From assembly GCA_031270585.1 (NCBI GenBank), contig JAISXK010000148.1, forward strand, positions 1-20,748: 20,748 nt of DNA. The letters are read 5' to 3'. Shown piece by piece: positions 1-7,510 of this stretch. Under the pieces are notes generated by a model. The model was not told the origin of the DNA. It saw only the letters and a list, made by a program, of their open reading frames with translations, and ran no database searches. The translations under genes were made by a program, and so were the position numbers. Each line of letters starts with the position of its first letter. Positions within the stretch are counted from its first letter, which is position 1. This DNA comes from Clostridiales bacterium (GTDB lineage: Bacteria > Bacillota > Clostridia > Christensenellales > CAG-138).

Positions 1-16
1 CTGAGAAAATCTGTTT

Positions 17-45
17 CTTGCAAGCGCAAACCCATTGTGCTATAA
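17..45 (+). promoter_or_regulatory. Sigma-A promoter of the ribU-ecf operon
   Basis: A TTGCAA -35 element (17-22) and a perfect TATAAT -10 element (40-45) are separated by 17 bases. TG at 37-38 makes it an extended -10 promoter. Transcription should start near position 52, just ahead of the FMN riboswitch. Confidence 0.8.
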
Positions 46-73
46 TATCGCCGGACAGTTGAATAGTAAAATG

Positions 74-190
74 TCTTCAGGGCAGGGTGAAATTCCCGAC
101 CGGCGGTAAAGTCCGCGAACGCGTGTGCGTCACACGCGCGTTGATTTGGTGAAACTCCAATACCGACAGTACAGTCTGGATGAGAGAAGA
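74..190 (+). promoter_or_regulatory. FMN riboswitch (RFN element)
   Basis: The conserved RFN core blocks are present in order: AGGGCAGGGTGAAATTCCC, GACCGGCGGTAAAGTCCGCGA, a variable GC-rich hairpin (about 120-140), TTGATTTGGTGAAACTCCAA, and CCGACAGT followed by AGTCTGGATGAGAGAAGA. The closing P1 helix is TCTTC at 74-78 with GAAGA at 186-190. Known RFN elements bind flavin mononucleotide and switch off riboflavin synthesis or uptake genes. Its position upstream of ribU fits that role. Confidence 0.97.
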
Positions 191-191
191 T

Positions 192-270
192 GTGTTAAAT
201 AGCATAGCGATGTGCGGCACACCAAATATTTAACACCTGAAGGGCATTGTCTTTCAGGTGTTATGAATTT
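192..270 (+). terminator. Riboswitch expression platform: terminator with competing antiterminator
   Basis: Two mutually exclusive hairpins can be read. The antiterminator pairs GTGTTAAAT (192-200) with ATTTAACAC (228-236). The terminator pairs AACACCTGAA (232-241) with TTCAGGTGTT (253-262), extended by two more pairs around a 7-base loop. The two share bases 232-236. The tract after the terminator is ATGAATTTT, weak for an intrinsic terminator. The ribU Shine-Dalgarno sequence (GGGAGG, 272-277) lies outside the stem, which argues for transcriptional rather than purely translational control. Confidence 0.7.
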
Positions 271-287
271 TGGGAGGTTCTTTATTT

Positions 288-965
288 ATGGAAAACACGC
301 AACCAATCCTAACGGAAAAACGCGGCTTTGACGTAAAAACATGGGTGACGCTGGGCATGCTGGCCGCCGTCGCTTACCTTGTGATGGTGGTGGGGCGCAT
401 ACCTATGGTGCTCTTTTTAAGGTACGACCCCAAGGATGTCATTATCACCATAGGCGGGTTTTTGTATGGCCCGTTCGCGGCGCTGATCGTATCGCTTGTC
501 GTATCGCTGGTAGAGATGTTTACCGTAAGCGATACGGGGTTTATAGGCTTTATTATGAACGTGCTTTCCACCTGTTCGTTTGCTTGTACGGCGGCCGTTC
601 TCTATAAGCGCCGCCAGTCGCTCAAGGGCGCCGTCGCCGGCCTGGCAGCGGGCGTGCTGCTGACGACTTGTGTCATGCTGGTATGGAATTATCTGATTAC
701 GCCGCTGTATATGAAGGTGGACAGGGAGCAAGTAGCGGCATTGCTCATACCGGCGTTTTTGCCCTTTAACCTTGTCAAGGGCGGGCTAAACGCCGCCATC
801 ACCTTGCTGCTGTATAAACCTGTGGTAACGGGCCTGCGTAAGGCGCGGCTCGTGCCCCAAAGCCAATCGCAGCAGGGTGGCCTGAACAAAACCGTTTATA
901 TCGTGTATACGCTGGCGCTGGCCACGTTTATACTATTGGCGCTATCATTGATGGGCATTATATAA
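288..965 (+). CDS. ribU: Riboflavin ECF transporter substrate-binding membrane protein RibU
   Basis: This 225-residue integral membrane protein is the S component that captures riboflavin at the cell surface and works with an EcfA1-EcfA2-EcfT energising module. Sequence features seen are several long hydrophobic helices and the RibU-like stretch FLRYDPKDVIITIGGFLYGP followed by an EMFTVSDTG loop, both typical of Firmicute RibU. The ATG at 288 is chosen because GGGAGG (272-277) sits 10 bases upstream. A longer TTG reading at 270 would overlap that ribosome-binding site. The FMN riboswitch directly upstream independently supports a flavin substrate. It is followed after 39 bases by the energising module. 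Confidence 0.95.
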   Translation: MENTQPILTEKRGFDVKTWVTLGMLAAVAYLVMVVGRIPMVLFLRYDPKDVIITIGGFLYGPFAALIVSLVVSLVEMFTVSDTGFIGFIMNVLSTCSFACTAAVLYKRRQSLKGAVAGLAAGVLLTTCVMLVWNYLITPLYMKVDREQVAALLIPAFLPFNLVKGGLNAAITLLLYKPVVTGLRKARLVPQSQSQQGGLNKTVYIVYTLALATFILLALSLMGII

Positions 966-1004
966 CGCGGGCAATCCCCGTCACCGCAGGTTTGGGAGGT
1001 ACGC

Positions 1005-1844
1005 ATGATCGAAGTAAAAAACGCGGGCTATACATACGAAGGCGCGGCGCGGCCCGCCCTGAGCGATATATCGCTTACCGTCAGGCGCGGCGAAATGCTG
1101 GCGGTTGTGGGACACAACGGCTCGGGCAAAAGTACGCTGGCAAAGCTTTTAAACGGCTTGCTGTTGCCGCAAAGCGGCGATGTCCTGGTCGATGGCATGA
1201 ATACAAAAGAAGAGCGGCTGATTTTAAAAATACGCCAGCGCGTGGGCATGGTGTTTCAAAACCCCGACAACCAGCTGGTAACCACCGTTGTGGAAGAAGA
1301 CGTGGCCTTTGGCCCCGAAAGCATTGGCGTGCCTCCGCCGGATATCCGCAAACGGGTTGACGCCGCGCTCGCCATGGTCAATATGCAAAAGTATGCTGAC
1401 CGCGCGCCGCACATGCTTTCCGGCGGGCAAAAGCAGCGGGTAGCCATAGCGGGCATGCTTGCTATGCAGCCTGAGGTGCTGGTGATGGACGAAGCCACAG
1501 CCATGCTCGACCCTGAGGGCGGCGCGGATATATTGGAGATTATGCGCCGGCTCAACCGCACGGAAGGCATAACCGTAGTGATGATCACGCAACAGATGGA
1601 AGAAGCCGCGCTCTGCGACCGCATGGTGGTACTATTCCAGGGCACGCTGCTTGCGGACGACGCCCCGCGCAAAATCTTCCGTGACGAAGCTATGCTTGTT
1701 TGTGCCGGGCTTAACGTACCCGCCATGGTAAGGTTACGCAACGCGCTCAACAGTAAGGGCGCCGCGCTTTTAAAAGAGCCCATCAACGTTGAAGAACTGG
1801 CCAGCGCTATCGCCGCCAGAGCGAAAGCGCGCCATACACAGTAA
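1005..1844 (+). CDS. ecfA1: ECF transporter ATPase subunit EcfA1
   Basis: This 279-residue ATP-binding cassette protein is one half of the heterodimeric ATPase of a group II ECF vitamin transporter, on the cytoplasmic face. Motifs seen are Walker A GHNGSGKST (36-44), a Q-loop VFQNPDNQ (83-90), signature LSGGQ (138-142) and Walker B with catalytic glutamate in VLVMDEATAMLDP (E163). The switch position after the usual IT reads Q196 (codon CAA) where family members normally carry histidine (ITH). The partner EcfA2 keeps its histidine. The start is ATG 1005 with GGGAGGT just upstream. The gene lies between ribU and ecfA2, so it probably energises riboflavin uptake and may serve other S components encoded elsewhere. 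Confidence 0.94.
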   Translation: MIEVKNAGYTYEGAARPALSDISLTVRRGEMLAVVGHNGSGKSTLAKLLNGLLLPQSGDVLVDGMNTKEERLILKIRQRVGMVFQNPDNQLVTTVVEEDVAFGPESIGVPPPDIRKRVDAALAMVNMQKYADRAPHMLSGGQKQRVAIAGMLAMQPEVLVMDEATAMLDPEGGADILEIMRRLNRTEGITVVMITQQMEEAALCDRMVVLFQGTLLADDAPRKIFRDEAMLVCAGLNVPAMVRLRNALNSKGAALLKEPINVEELASAIAARAKARHTQ

Positions 1845-1856
1845 GGTAACCATAGT

Positions 1857-2702
1857 ATGCCAATTATACTTGACCATGTAACCCATACCTATATGCCCGG
1901 CAGCGCCATGGCGCAAACGGCAGTGAACGATATTTCGCTGACAGTGCAGGAGGGCGAGTTTTTATGCGTTATCGGGCCCACAGGCTCGGGCAAAAGCACG
2001 CTTGTGCAGTTGATGAACGGCCTGCTTATAGCCCAACAGGGCAGCGTGCGCGTGGATGAACTGGATTTATCCGATAAAAAGCAGCGCATGCTGGCGCGCG
2101 GCCGAGTTGGGCTGGTTTTTCAATACCCCGAATACCAGCTGTTTGAAGAGACCGTGACCAAAGACGTGGCTTTTGGCCCGCGCAACATGAAGGTGCCGGA
2201 GGATGAGTTGTCCGGCAGGGTAAATGAGGCGCTTAACATGGTAGGCCTGGCGCCTGAGCTCTTCGGCGAAAAATCCCCGTTTGATCTTTCCGGCGGTGAA
2301 AAAAGGCGTGCGGCGCTTGCGGGCATATTGGCTATGCGGCCCAAATACTTGTTGCTGGATGAGCCCATGGCCGGCCTTGATCCGAAAGGCCGTAGCAGCA
2401 TCATTGCGTTGCTGCACGCGCTGCGCGACAGAACCGGCTGTGCCATTGTGATGGTATCACACTCTATGGATGAAGTTGCCGATAACGCAGACCGCGTGGC
2501 CGTATTGAACGATGGCGGATTGATTGCGCTCGATACGCCCGGCAATATATTCTCCCGGCCCGAAAAGCTAACGGCGCTGGGGTTGGATACACCGCAGGTG
2601 GCCAAGCTGCTGGTGGCCTTAAAGACGCGCGGCGTGGCCTTGCCGCAAGGCATATACAAAATGGATGCCATTCTCACGGCGCTGTTGGAGGTGCTGTCAT
2701 GA
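1857..2702 (+). CDS. ecfA2: ECF transporter ATPase subunit EcfA2
   Basis: This 281-residue ABC ATPase is the second nucleotide-binding subunit of the ECF module. Walker A is GPTGSGKST (40-48), the Q-loop VFQYPEYQ (87-94), the signature LSGGEKRR (144-151) and Walker B LLLDEPMAGLDP with E169. The switch histidine is present in VSHSMDE (H202). It begins 12 bases after ecfA1. Its last codons overlap the ecfT start by 4 bases (ATGA), suggesting translational coupling. The DEP motif with intact histidine distinguishes it from EcfA1, whose switch residue is altered. Confidence 0.94.
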   Translation: MPIILDHVTHTYMPGSAMAQTAVNDISLTVQEGEFLCVIGPTGSGKSTLVQLMNGLLIAQQGSVRVDELDLSDKKQRMLARGRVGLVFQYPEYQLFEETVTKDVAFGPRNMKVPEDELSGRVNEALNMVGLAPELFGEKSPFDLSGGEKRRAALAGILAMRPKYLLLDEPMAGLDPKGRSSIIALLHALRDRTGCAIVMVSHSMDEVADNADRVAVLNDGGLIALDTPGNIFSRPEKLTALGLDTPQVAKLLVALKTRGVALPQGIYKMDAILTALLEVLS

Positions 2703-3520
2703 AGAATATAACGCTGGGGCAGTATTTCCCGGGGAATTCACCTGTGCACCGGCTTGACCCGCGCACGAAAATTTTATTGATGATCGCGTACATTGTGGTC
2801 ATATTTCTCGTAAATGCGCTTATATTGTATGTGCTGCCGTTTGCGTTTGTGCTGTTTGCCATAGTGCTTTCGCATGTGCCGGTATCGTATGTGACGCGCT
2901 CACTAAAACCGCTGCGGTTTTTGCTGGTGTTTATGTTCATCATCAATTTGTTTTTTACGCCCGGAGAAACGGCGCTGCTTTCCTTTTGGCGCGTTAACAT
3001 TACATCCGAGGCGCTGCTGCAGGCGCTGTTTATATCTATCCGCCTCATTTTACTGGTGGGGGGCACCTCGCTGATGACGCTGACGACTTCGCCCATAGCG
3101 CTTACGGATGGGCTGGAAAAACTGTTGAAACCCTTGTCCAGGCTGCGCTTCCCATCGCATGAACTGGCTATGATGATGACTATCGCGCTGCGATTTATTC
3201 CCACGCTGATGGAGGAAGCCGTAAAAATCCAAAAAGCGCAGATGGCGCGCGGCGCAGATTTTGAAAGCGGCAACGTTATCAACCGGGCGAAAAGCATGAT
3301 CCCCATATTGGTACCGCTGTTTATTTCGGCCTTTCGCCGCGCAGATGAATTGGCCATGGCTATGGAGAGCCGCTGTTACCACGGCGGCGAGGGCCGCACG
3401 CGCATGCGTGAATTGCGCTTTGGGCCATGTGACGCGGTAGCGGCCTCTATCGTGCTGCTGGTGGCTGCGGCGATTATTGCTTTGCAATACCTTATGCAAA
3501 ACGGCTGGGCGGCATCGTAA
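2699..3520 (+). CDS. ecfT: ECF transporter transmembrane subunit EcfT
   Basis: This 273-residue membrane protein is the scaffold that couples the two ATPases to the S component. It has N-terminal hydrophobic helices (about 24-58 and 71-88), a further membrane pair around 104-132 and a C-terminal helix (about 246-266). The long cytoplasmic coupling region carries the first conserved Ala-Arg-Gly motif (183-185, in QMARGADFESG). At the second motif position it has Ser-Arg-Cys (224-226, in AMESRCYHGGEGRTR), a variation on the common Ala-Arg-Gly/Cys. The start overlaps ecfA2 by 4 bases and the stop overlaps the next gene (TAATG). Confidence 0.93.
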   Translation: MKNITLGQYFPGNSPVHRLDPRTKILLMIAYIVVIFLVNALILYVLPFAFVLFAIVLSHVPVSYVTRSLKPLRFLLVFMFIINLFFTPGETALLSFWRVNITSEALLQALFISIRLILLVGGTSLMTLTTSPIALTDGLEKLLKPLSRLRFPSHELAMMMTIALRFIPTLMEEAVKIQKAQMARGADFESGNVINRAKSMIPILVPLFISAFRRADELAMAMESRCYHGGEGRTRMRELRFGPCDAVAASIVLLVAAAIIALQYLMQNGWAAS

Positions 3521-3933
3521 TGGAAAAGCGCACAAGGCGTATTCTCCTGATCGTTGCCGGCGCCATATTGGCGTTGGCGCTGTTGTGGTCCGTTAATCTC
3601 AATATTTCAAGTGAAAGCGGGCGTTTTGCGGCATACCTGCGCGACGAATTCGGATATGTGGTGGATAAATCCGATATCTATCCCGCAGGGCAGTGGCCCG
3701 ATACCACCATACGCGCGCTGTTCCCCGATACCGATCTTGATAAGATGCGGGAAGCCTCACGGCAGGCGGGCCTGCCTTCGGAAGTAGACAGAAGGGGGGA
3801 CATTACGTTGTTATTGGTCAACGCGGCGGCGGATGACGTGCTTACGCTCTTTGTTGTGGATGGCGAAGTGACCGTTGGCTTTGTGCAGAACGCGGCCACC
3901 GGCGCCATAACGCCCTTTCGTATAACGGAATGA
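3520..3933 (+). CDS. Unrecognised membrane-anchored protein between ecfT and truA
   Basis: This 137-residue protein is not recognised. It has a short basic N terminus (MEKRTRR), one hydrophobic segment at about residues 8-26 and then a roughly 110-residue mixed alpha/beta domain that should lie outside the membrane. There is no lipobox or known catalytic motif. The start overlaps the ecfT stop (TAATG) and the stop overlaps the truA start (ATGA), so it is a genuine, probably translationally coupled member of the operon. Whether it serves the transporter, or is just carried between ecfT and truA, cannot be told from the sequence. Confidence 0.82.
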   Translation: MEKRTRRILLIVAGAILALALLWSVNLNISSESGRFAAYLRDEFGYVVDKSDIYPAGQWPDTTIRALFPDTDLDKMREASRQAGLPSEVDRRGDITLLLVNAAADDVLTLFVVDGEVTVGFVQNAATGAITPFRITE

Positions 3934-4694
3934 AAAAAGTGCGTTTGGTAATTGAATACGACGGCACCAACTATGTGGGCTGGCAAACGCAAAATAACGG
4001 CGTATCCATACAGCAAAGCCTGGAAACGGCGCTCAAAAAGGTTACGAAAGAGGATATCTCGCTGCATGCGTCCGGCCGCACAGACAGCGGTGTGCACGCC
4101 CTCGCGCAGGTGGCCCATTTTTGCACCGAGGCGCGGATGCCTGCGCAGAAATACCCTTTCGCCCTGAATGCGCTGCTGCCGGGCGATATCCGCGTGCGCT
4201 ACGCCGGGGACGCGCCGCAAAATTTTCATGCGCGCTTTGACGCTACGAGCAAACGCTACCGCTATGCCGTGTACTGCGGCGCGCATATGCATGCCTTTTT
4301 GCGCCATACGGCGCTGCATGTGCATGGCGCTATAGACGAAGCCGCCTTGGAACAGACCGCCGCCGCTATTATGGGCAGGCACGACTTTCGCGCCTTTATG
4401 GCGGCGGGCTCTACGCTTGCCGATACCACGCGTGAAATATTTTTCAGTAAATGGACGCGGGCGGGGCATATGCTCTATTACGATATAGAGGGCAGCGGCT
4501 TTTTATACAATATGGTGCGCATATTGGTGGGTACCATGCTGGATATTGCCTGTGGCACACTGCCAATCGGCGCCATAGAGCGGGCATTGCATACCAAATT
4601 GCGCGCCTGCGCCGGCGTTACCGCGCCCGCGCGCGGTTTAACGCTTATGCATGTGCATTACTCCGGTTTTAATAGTGAGGATTTTGTCGAGTAA
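3930..4694 (+). CDS. truA: tRNA pseudouridine(38-40) synthase TruA
   Basis: This 254-residue cytosolic enzyme isomerises uridines 38-40 in the anticodon arm of tRNAs to pseudouridine. The catalytic aspartate is D52 in GRTDSGVHA (49-57). Other family landmarks are the N-terminal IEYDGTNYVGWQ, the KRYRYAVY strand and the C-terminal GSGFLYNMVRILVGT. Length is normal for bacterial TruA. It is the last gene of the ribU-ecf transcript, overlapping the upstream unknown gene by 4 bases. ecfA1-ecfA2-ecfT-truA order is common in Firmicutes, usually near ribosomal protein genes that are absent here. Confidence 0.96.
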   Translation: MKKVRLVIEYDGTNYVGWQTQNNGVSIQQSLETALKKVTKEDISLHASGRTDSGVHALAQVAHFCTEARMPAQKYPFALNALLPGDIRVRYAGDAPQNFHARFDATSKRYRYAVYCGAHMHAFLRHTALHVHGAIDEAALEQTAAAIMGRHDFRAFMAAGSTLADTTREIFFSKWTRAGHMLYYDIEGSGFLYNMVRILVGTMLDIACGTLPIGAIERALHTKLRACAGVTAPARGLTLMHVHYSGFNSEDFVE

Positions 4695-4730
4695 GCGCGA
4701 GTTATGAAGGTGCGTTTTTCTATTTTTTTC
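4693..4730 (+). terminator. Possible weak terminator of the ribU-truA operon
   Basis: AAGCGCG (4693-4699) can pair with TGCGTTT (4711-4717) through two G-U wobbles around an 11-base loop. It is followed by a T-rich run to about 4736. The stem is weak, but its position directly after the truA stop and the T-rich tract fit an intrinsic terminator. Confidence 0.38.
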
Positions 4731-4853
4731 TTTTGTTTTTACAATTCTCCATAAAGATAAAAACGCGTAATTTTCCTGCCTAAAAATAAATAATGTGCAT
4801 ATAATAATGTTGAAATATTTATATTGGTTATTTTTTGGCTTTTGTTGTTTTTG

Positions 4854-4883
4854 TTGACACATTGTGGCGTTTTATGCTATAAA
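4854..4883 (+). promoter_or_regulatory. Sigma-A promoter of the YpsA-like gene
   Basis: A consensus TTGACA (4854-4859) is followed after 18 bases by TATAAA (4878-4883), with TG at 4875-4876 forming an extended -10 element. The preceding 100 bases are very AT-rich and could act as an UP element. The predicted transcript starts near 4890, about 20 bases before the ATG at 4911. Confidence 0.78.
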
Positions 4884-4910
4884 GAAATTGAAACTCGGGG
4901 GCGCAGTTGC

Positions 4911-5459
4911 ATGAAAACTTATAGCCTGTTTGATAGTCAAAGGAAAAAGCACGCCTGTGCTATTGATGGCATACGGCCACATCAGTTGCCTCCACATGAA
5001 GACGTGGATGCGGTGCTGCTGGTTATTGAAAACGCGTTGCGCCGCTCTGTATTTGCCGGTTATCACACATTTAAAACGAGTATGACGTTGGGCGCAGAGC
5101 TTGCCGCCGTGGAGATATTATTGCGGTTGAGGCGGGAATTTTCGCATATCCGCGTACATGGCTACCTGCCATGCGAAACGCAGGCCAACAACTGGCCCAA
5201 TGCCTGGCGCGAGCGTTACTTCAACGCACTGGCCAGGGTGGATGAGGTCACCTACGTAAGCCGCCGCTACCACTATGGATGCACGCAGGCCACCGAGCGT
5301 TTGTTGCTTGATCAATCCGGCAGACTTTTGGGCATATACGGCGCGCATGTAGAACAAAACCCGCCTTATGCGCTTACATACGCTAAAAAGGCCAATATGG
5401 ATATCGTCTATGTGGTCGCCACGATGTCGATTGGTCAGGTGGACGCTTTTTCCAGCTAA
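4911..5459 (+). CDS. YpsA/DUF1273-like SLOG-fold protein
   Basis: This 182-residue protein resembles the YpsA/DUF1273 group of the SLOG Rossmann-like superfamily, whose members are thought to bind nucleotide-type ligands. Family-like stretches are FAGYHTFKTSMTLGAELAA (48-66), LPCETQANNW (86-95), WRERYFNAL (99-107), the central ERLLLDQSG (129-137) and LLGIYG (139-144). The Gly-Gly-Thr segment often present near the C terminus is replaced by HVEQNPPYALTYAKK, so ligand binding may be altered. An upstream extension would overlap the promoter. The ATG at 4911 has GGGGG 9 bases before it. The gene is monocistronic between two unrelated operons. Its biological role is unknown. Confidence 0.75.
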   Translation: MKTYSLFDSQRKKHACAIDGIRPHQLPPHEDVDAVLLVIENALRRSVFAGYHTFKTSMTLGAELAAVEILLRLRREFSHIRVHGYLPCETQANNWPNAWRERYFNALARVDEVTYVSRRYHYGCTQATERLLLDQSGRLLGIYGAHVEQNPPYALTYAKKANMDIVYVVATMSIGQVDAFSS

Positions 5460-5587
5460 GCATAGCACACCAATCTTAAACCCGGTTTACCCGTTAGGAT
5501 TGGGCGGCGTTGCGGTGTCGCGCGTGGGTAACCATGCTCACTGCCACACCCGGTGCGCTACGCCTGAACACACGATAAAACGCTTTA

Positions 5588-6640
5588 CTACGCGGCCTTG
5601 ATACGCGTCCACGCCTTGTTGTAAACCTCTATAAAATCACCAAGATCCCTGAATACTTCGCAGCGATCCAGCGTCTCCTGCGAGGGATTATAGGTTTCGT
5701 CCGCTATCCGTTCCTCATCCAGCAGCGCCAGCGCCGCCTTGTTGGGGGTGGAATACCCAATGTATTCGGTATTGGCCCTGGCGATTTCGGCGTCACATAA
5801 AAAGTTGATAAACGCCTCCGCATAGGCGGTATGCCGGGATGTCTTGGGAATGATGATATTATCAAACCACACGTTGCTGCCTTCATCCGGCACAACATAG
5901 GCAAGATCGGGGTTTTCTTCTATACACAACACGGCGTCGCCCGAATATACCACGGCCATGGCGCCGTTGCCGCGAATCATGGTGTCCTTAATGGGATCGT
6001 CAAGGTAAGCTTTCACCAGCGGTTTTTGCGCTGTCAGCGCGGCCTCCGCCTCCCGTATATGCGCTTCGTCGCGGGTATTTACCGAGTAGCCCAGCATCTT
6101 TAAGGTGATGCCTATGGTATCGCGTATGCTATCATACATCAGTATCTGGCCGGCGTATTTTTCATCCCAGAATATTTTCCAGCTGGTAACGGGCTCCGTC
6201 ACCATGGTGGTGTTGTAGAGTATGCCCACCGTGCCCCACATATACGGTACGGAATATGTATTGCCGGGATCAAACGGCAAATCCATGAAACGCTCGTCGA
6301 TATTCGACAGGTTGGGTATATTCTCTTTGTTGAGCGGGTGCAGCATATCGCCGGCAACCATTTTTTCGATGGTGTAATCCGAAGGGAAGCAGATATCGTA
6401 TATGGAATCTGGCGATTTGAGCTTCACCAGCATCTCTTCGTTGCTGGCTGTCGTTGTATAGTTCACATGGATGCCGGTAGTCTCTTCAAACAGCTTGATC
6501 ACATCCACGGTTTCATCATCGATATAGTCGCCCCAGTTCAGTACATTGATGGTAACGGCATCGCCTTTTTGCGCGTCGCCGCACCCGCTGACCATGGTCA
6601 GTAATAACGCGATCGTCACTGCAAGCACAAGCTTTTTCAT
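5588..6640 (-). CDS. potD: Spermidine/putrescine ABC transporter substrate-binding lipoprotein PotD
   Basis: This 350-residue extracellular solute-binding lipoprotein should deliver polyamines to PotABC. A hydrophobic signal segment ends in the lipobox VSGC, with the lipid-modified cysteine at residue 20. The mature region starts with VTINVLNWGDYID, and contains ETTGIHVNYTTTASNEEM, SVPYMWGTVGILYNT and a C-terminal STPNKAAL segment, all typical of PotD/PotF. It is the last gene of the operon, 48 bases after potC, with GGAGAA upstream of its ATG. Exact preference among polyamines cannot be read from the sequence. Confidence 0.92.
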   Translation of the reverse strand: MKKLVLAVTIALLLTMVSGCGDAQKGDAVTINVLNWGDYIDDETVDVIKLFEETTGIHVNYTTTASNEEMLVKLKSPDSIYDICFPSDYTIEKMVAGDMLHPLNKENIPNLSNIDERFMDLPFDPGNTYSVPYMWGTVGILYNTTMVTEPVTSWKIFWDEKYAGQILMYDSIRDTIGITLKMLGYSVNTRDEAHIREAEAALTAQKPLVKAYLDDPIKDTMIRGNGAMAVVYSGDAVLCIEENPDLAYVVPDEGSNVWFDNIIIPKTSRHTAYAEAFINFLCDAEIARANTEYIGYSTPNKAALALLDEERIADETYNPSQETLDRCEVFRDLGDFIEVYNKAWTRIKAA

Positions 6641-6688
6641 AGTGTTCTCCTTAAATAAAATCGTTCCTTCTTTGATTAAGCGTATGGA

Positions 6689-7510
6689 TCACGCGGTTTT
6701 TTTCGCCACTTTTCTTCTTTGCGTATCGGCCGCCCTTTCCTCGCGTATGGATTTAATGTTGACTATCAACAGCAACGTTACCACCGCCACAAACATCAAT
6801 GTGGAAAGCGCGTTGATCTTGGGGTTAATGCCGCGCCGCGCCATGGAATAAATATAGATCGAAAGGTTTTCCACCCCCTGTGTGGAAAAGTAGCTTACGA
6901 CAAAATCATCGAGCGAGAGCGTAAACGCCAATATAAACCCCGACACAATGCCCGGCATGATATCGGGTATCACCACTTTGATCAACGCTTCCAGCGGCGT
7001 GCAACCCAGATCCAGCGCCGCTTCATATAATTCGTTGGAGCTTTGCCGAAGCTTTGGCGCCACCGAAAATATCACATATGGAATATTGAACGTAATATGC
7101 GCGAGAAGCAGCCGGGTATACCCATCTTTCAAGCCTATAAAGGCGAATATCATCATCAGCGATATGCCGGTCACAAGATCCGGGTTCACCACCGGTAGCT
7201 GGCTGATGTTTTCTATCACCAGTCTGGTACCCTTTTTCATGCTGTGCATGCCTATGGCGGCAAATGTGCCCATAATGGTGGCGATAACCGCGCTCAACGC
7301 CGCCACGGAAAGCGTAACGCCGAGCGCGCGCATGATCATGGCGTCGCCGAACAGGGCGCGGTACCAAATAAGCGAAAACCCCGTCCAGTTCCCCATGGTT
7401 TTGGATGCGTTGAAGGAATATACGATCAACACCGCGATAGGCGCGTAGAGAAAGAGCAGCATCAATCCCAGGTACGTGCCCTTAAAAAAGTTTCTTACCC
7501 GTTTTACCAT
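6689..7510 (-). CDS. potC: Spermidine/putrescine ABC transporter permease PotC
   Basis: This 273-residue permease has about six transmembrane helices and forms the channel heterodimer with PotB. It starts with a basic segment and helix FFKGTYLGLMLLFLYAPIAV. The coupling (EAA) loop is EAALDLGCTPLEALIKVVIP followed by DIMPGIVSG, which contacts the PotA ATPase. The SLDDFVVSYF stretch is characteristic of PotC. Its start overlaps the end of potB by 7 bases. Length and order fit a standard polyamine importer. Confidence 0.94.
   Translation of the reverse strand: MVKRVRNFFKGTYLGLMLLFLYAPIAVLIVYSFNASKTMGNWTGFSLIWYRALFGDAMIMRALGVTLSVAALSAVIATIMGTFAAIGMHSMKKGTRLVIENISQLPVVNPDLVTGISLMMIFAFIGLKDGYTRLLLAHITFNIPYVIFSVAPKLRQSSNELYEAALDLGCTPLEALIKVVIPDIMPGIVSGFILAFTLSLDDFVVSYFSTQGVENLSIYIYSMARRGINPKINALSTLMFVAVVTLLLIVNIKSIREERAADTQRRKVAKKTA

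Noticed and set aside
270..287. Upstream TTG extension of RibU
   Set aside because: The added codons are the ribosome-binding site and leader itself. The ATG at 288 has ideal spacing.
5470..5503. Ten-base inverted repeat after the YpsA-like gene
   Set aside because: CCAATCTTAA pairs with TTAGGATTGG with one wobble, but there is no T tract on either strand and the 14-base loop is long. It is too weak to call a terminator.
6309..6318. TTCGACA (0A-box core) inside the potD coding region
   Set aside because: It lies within coding sequence far from any promoter. About two to three random copies are expected in a window this size.
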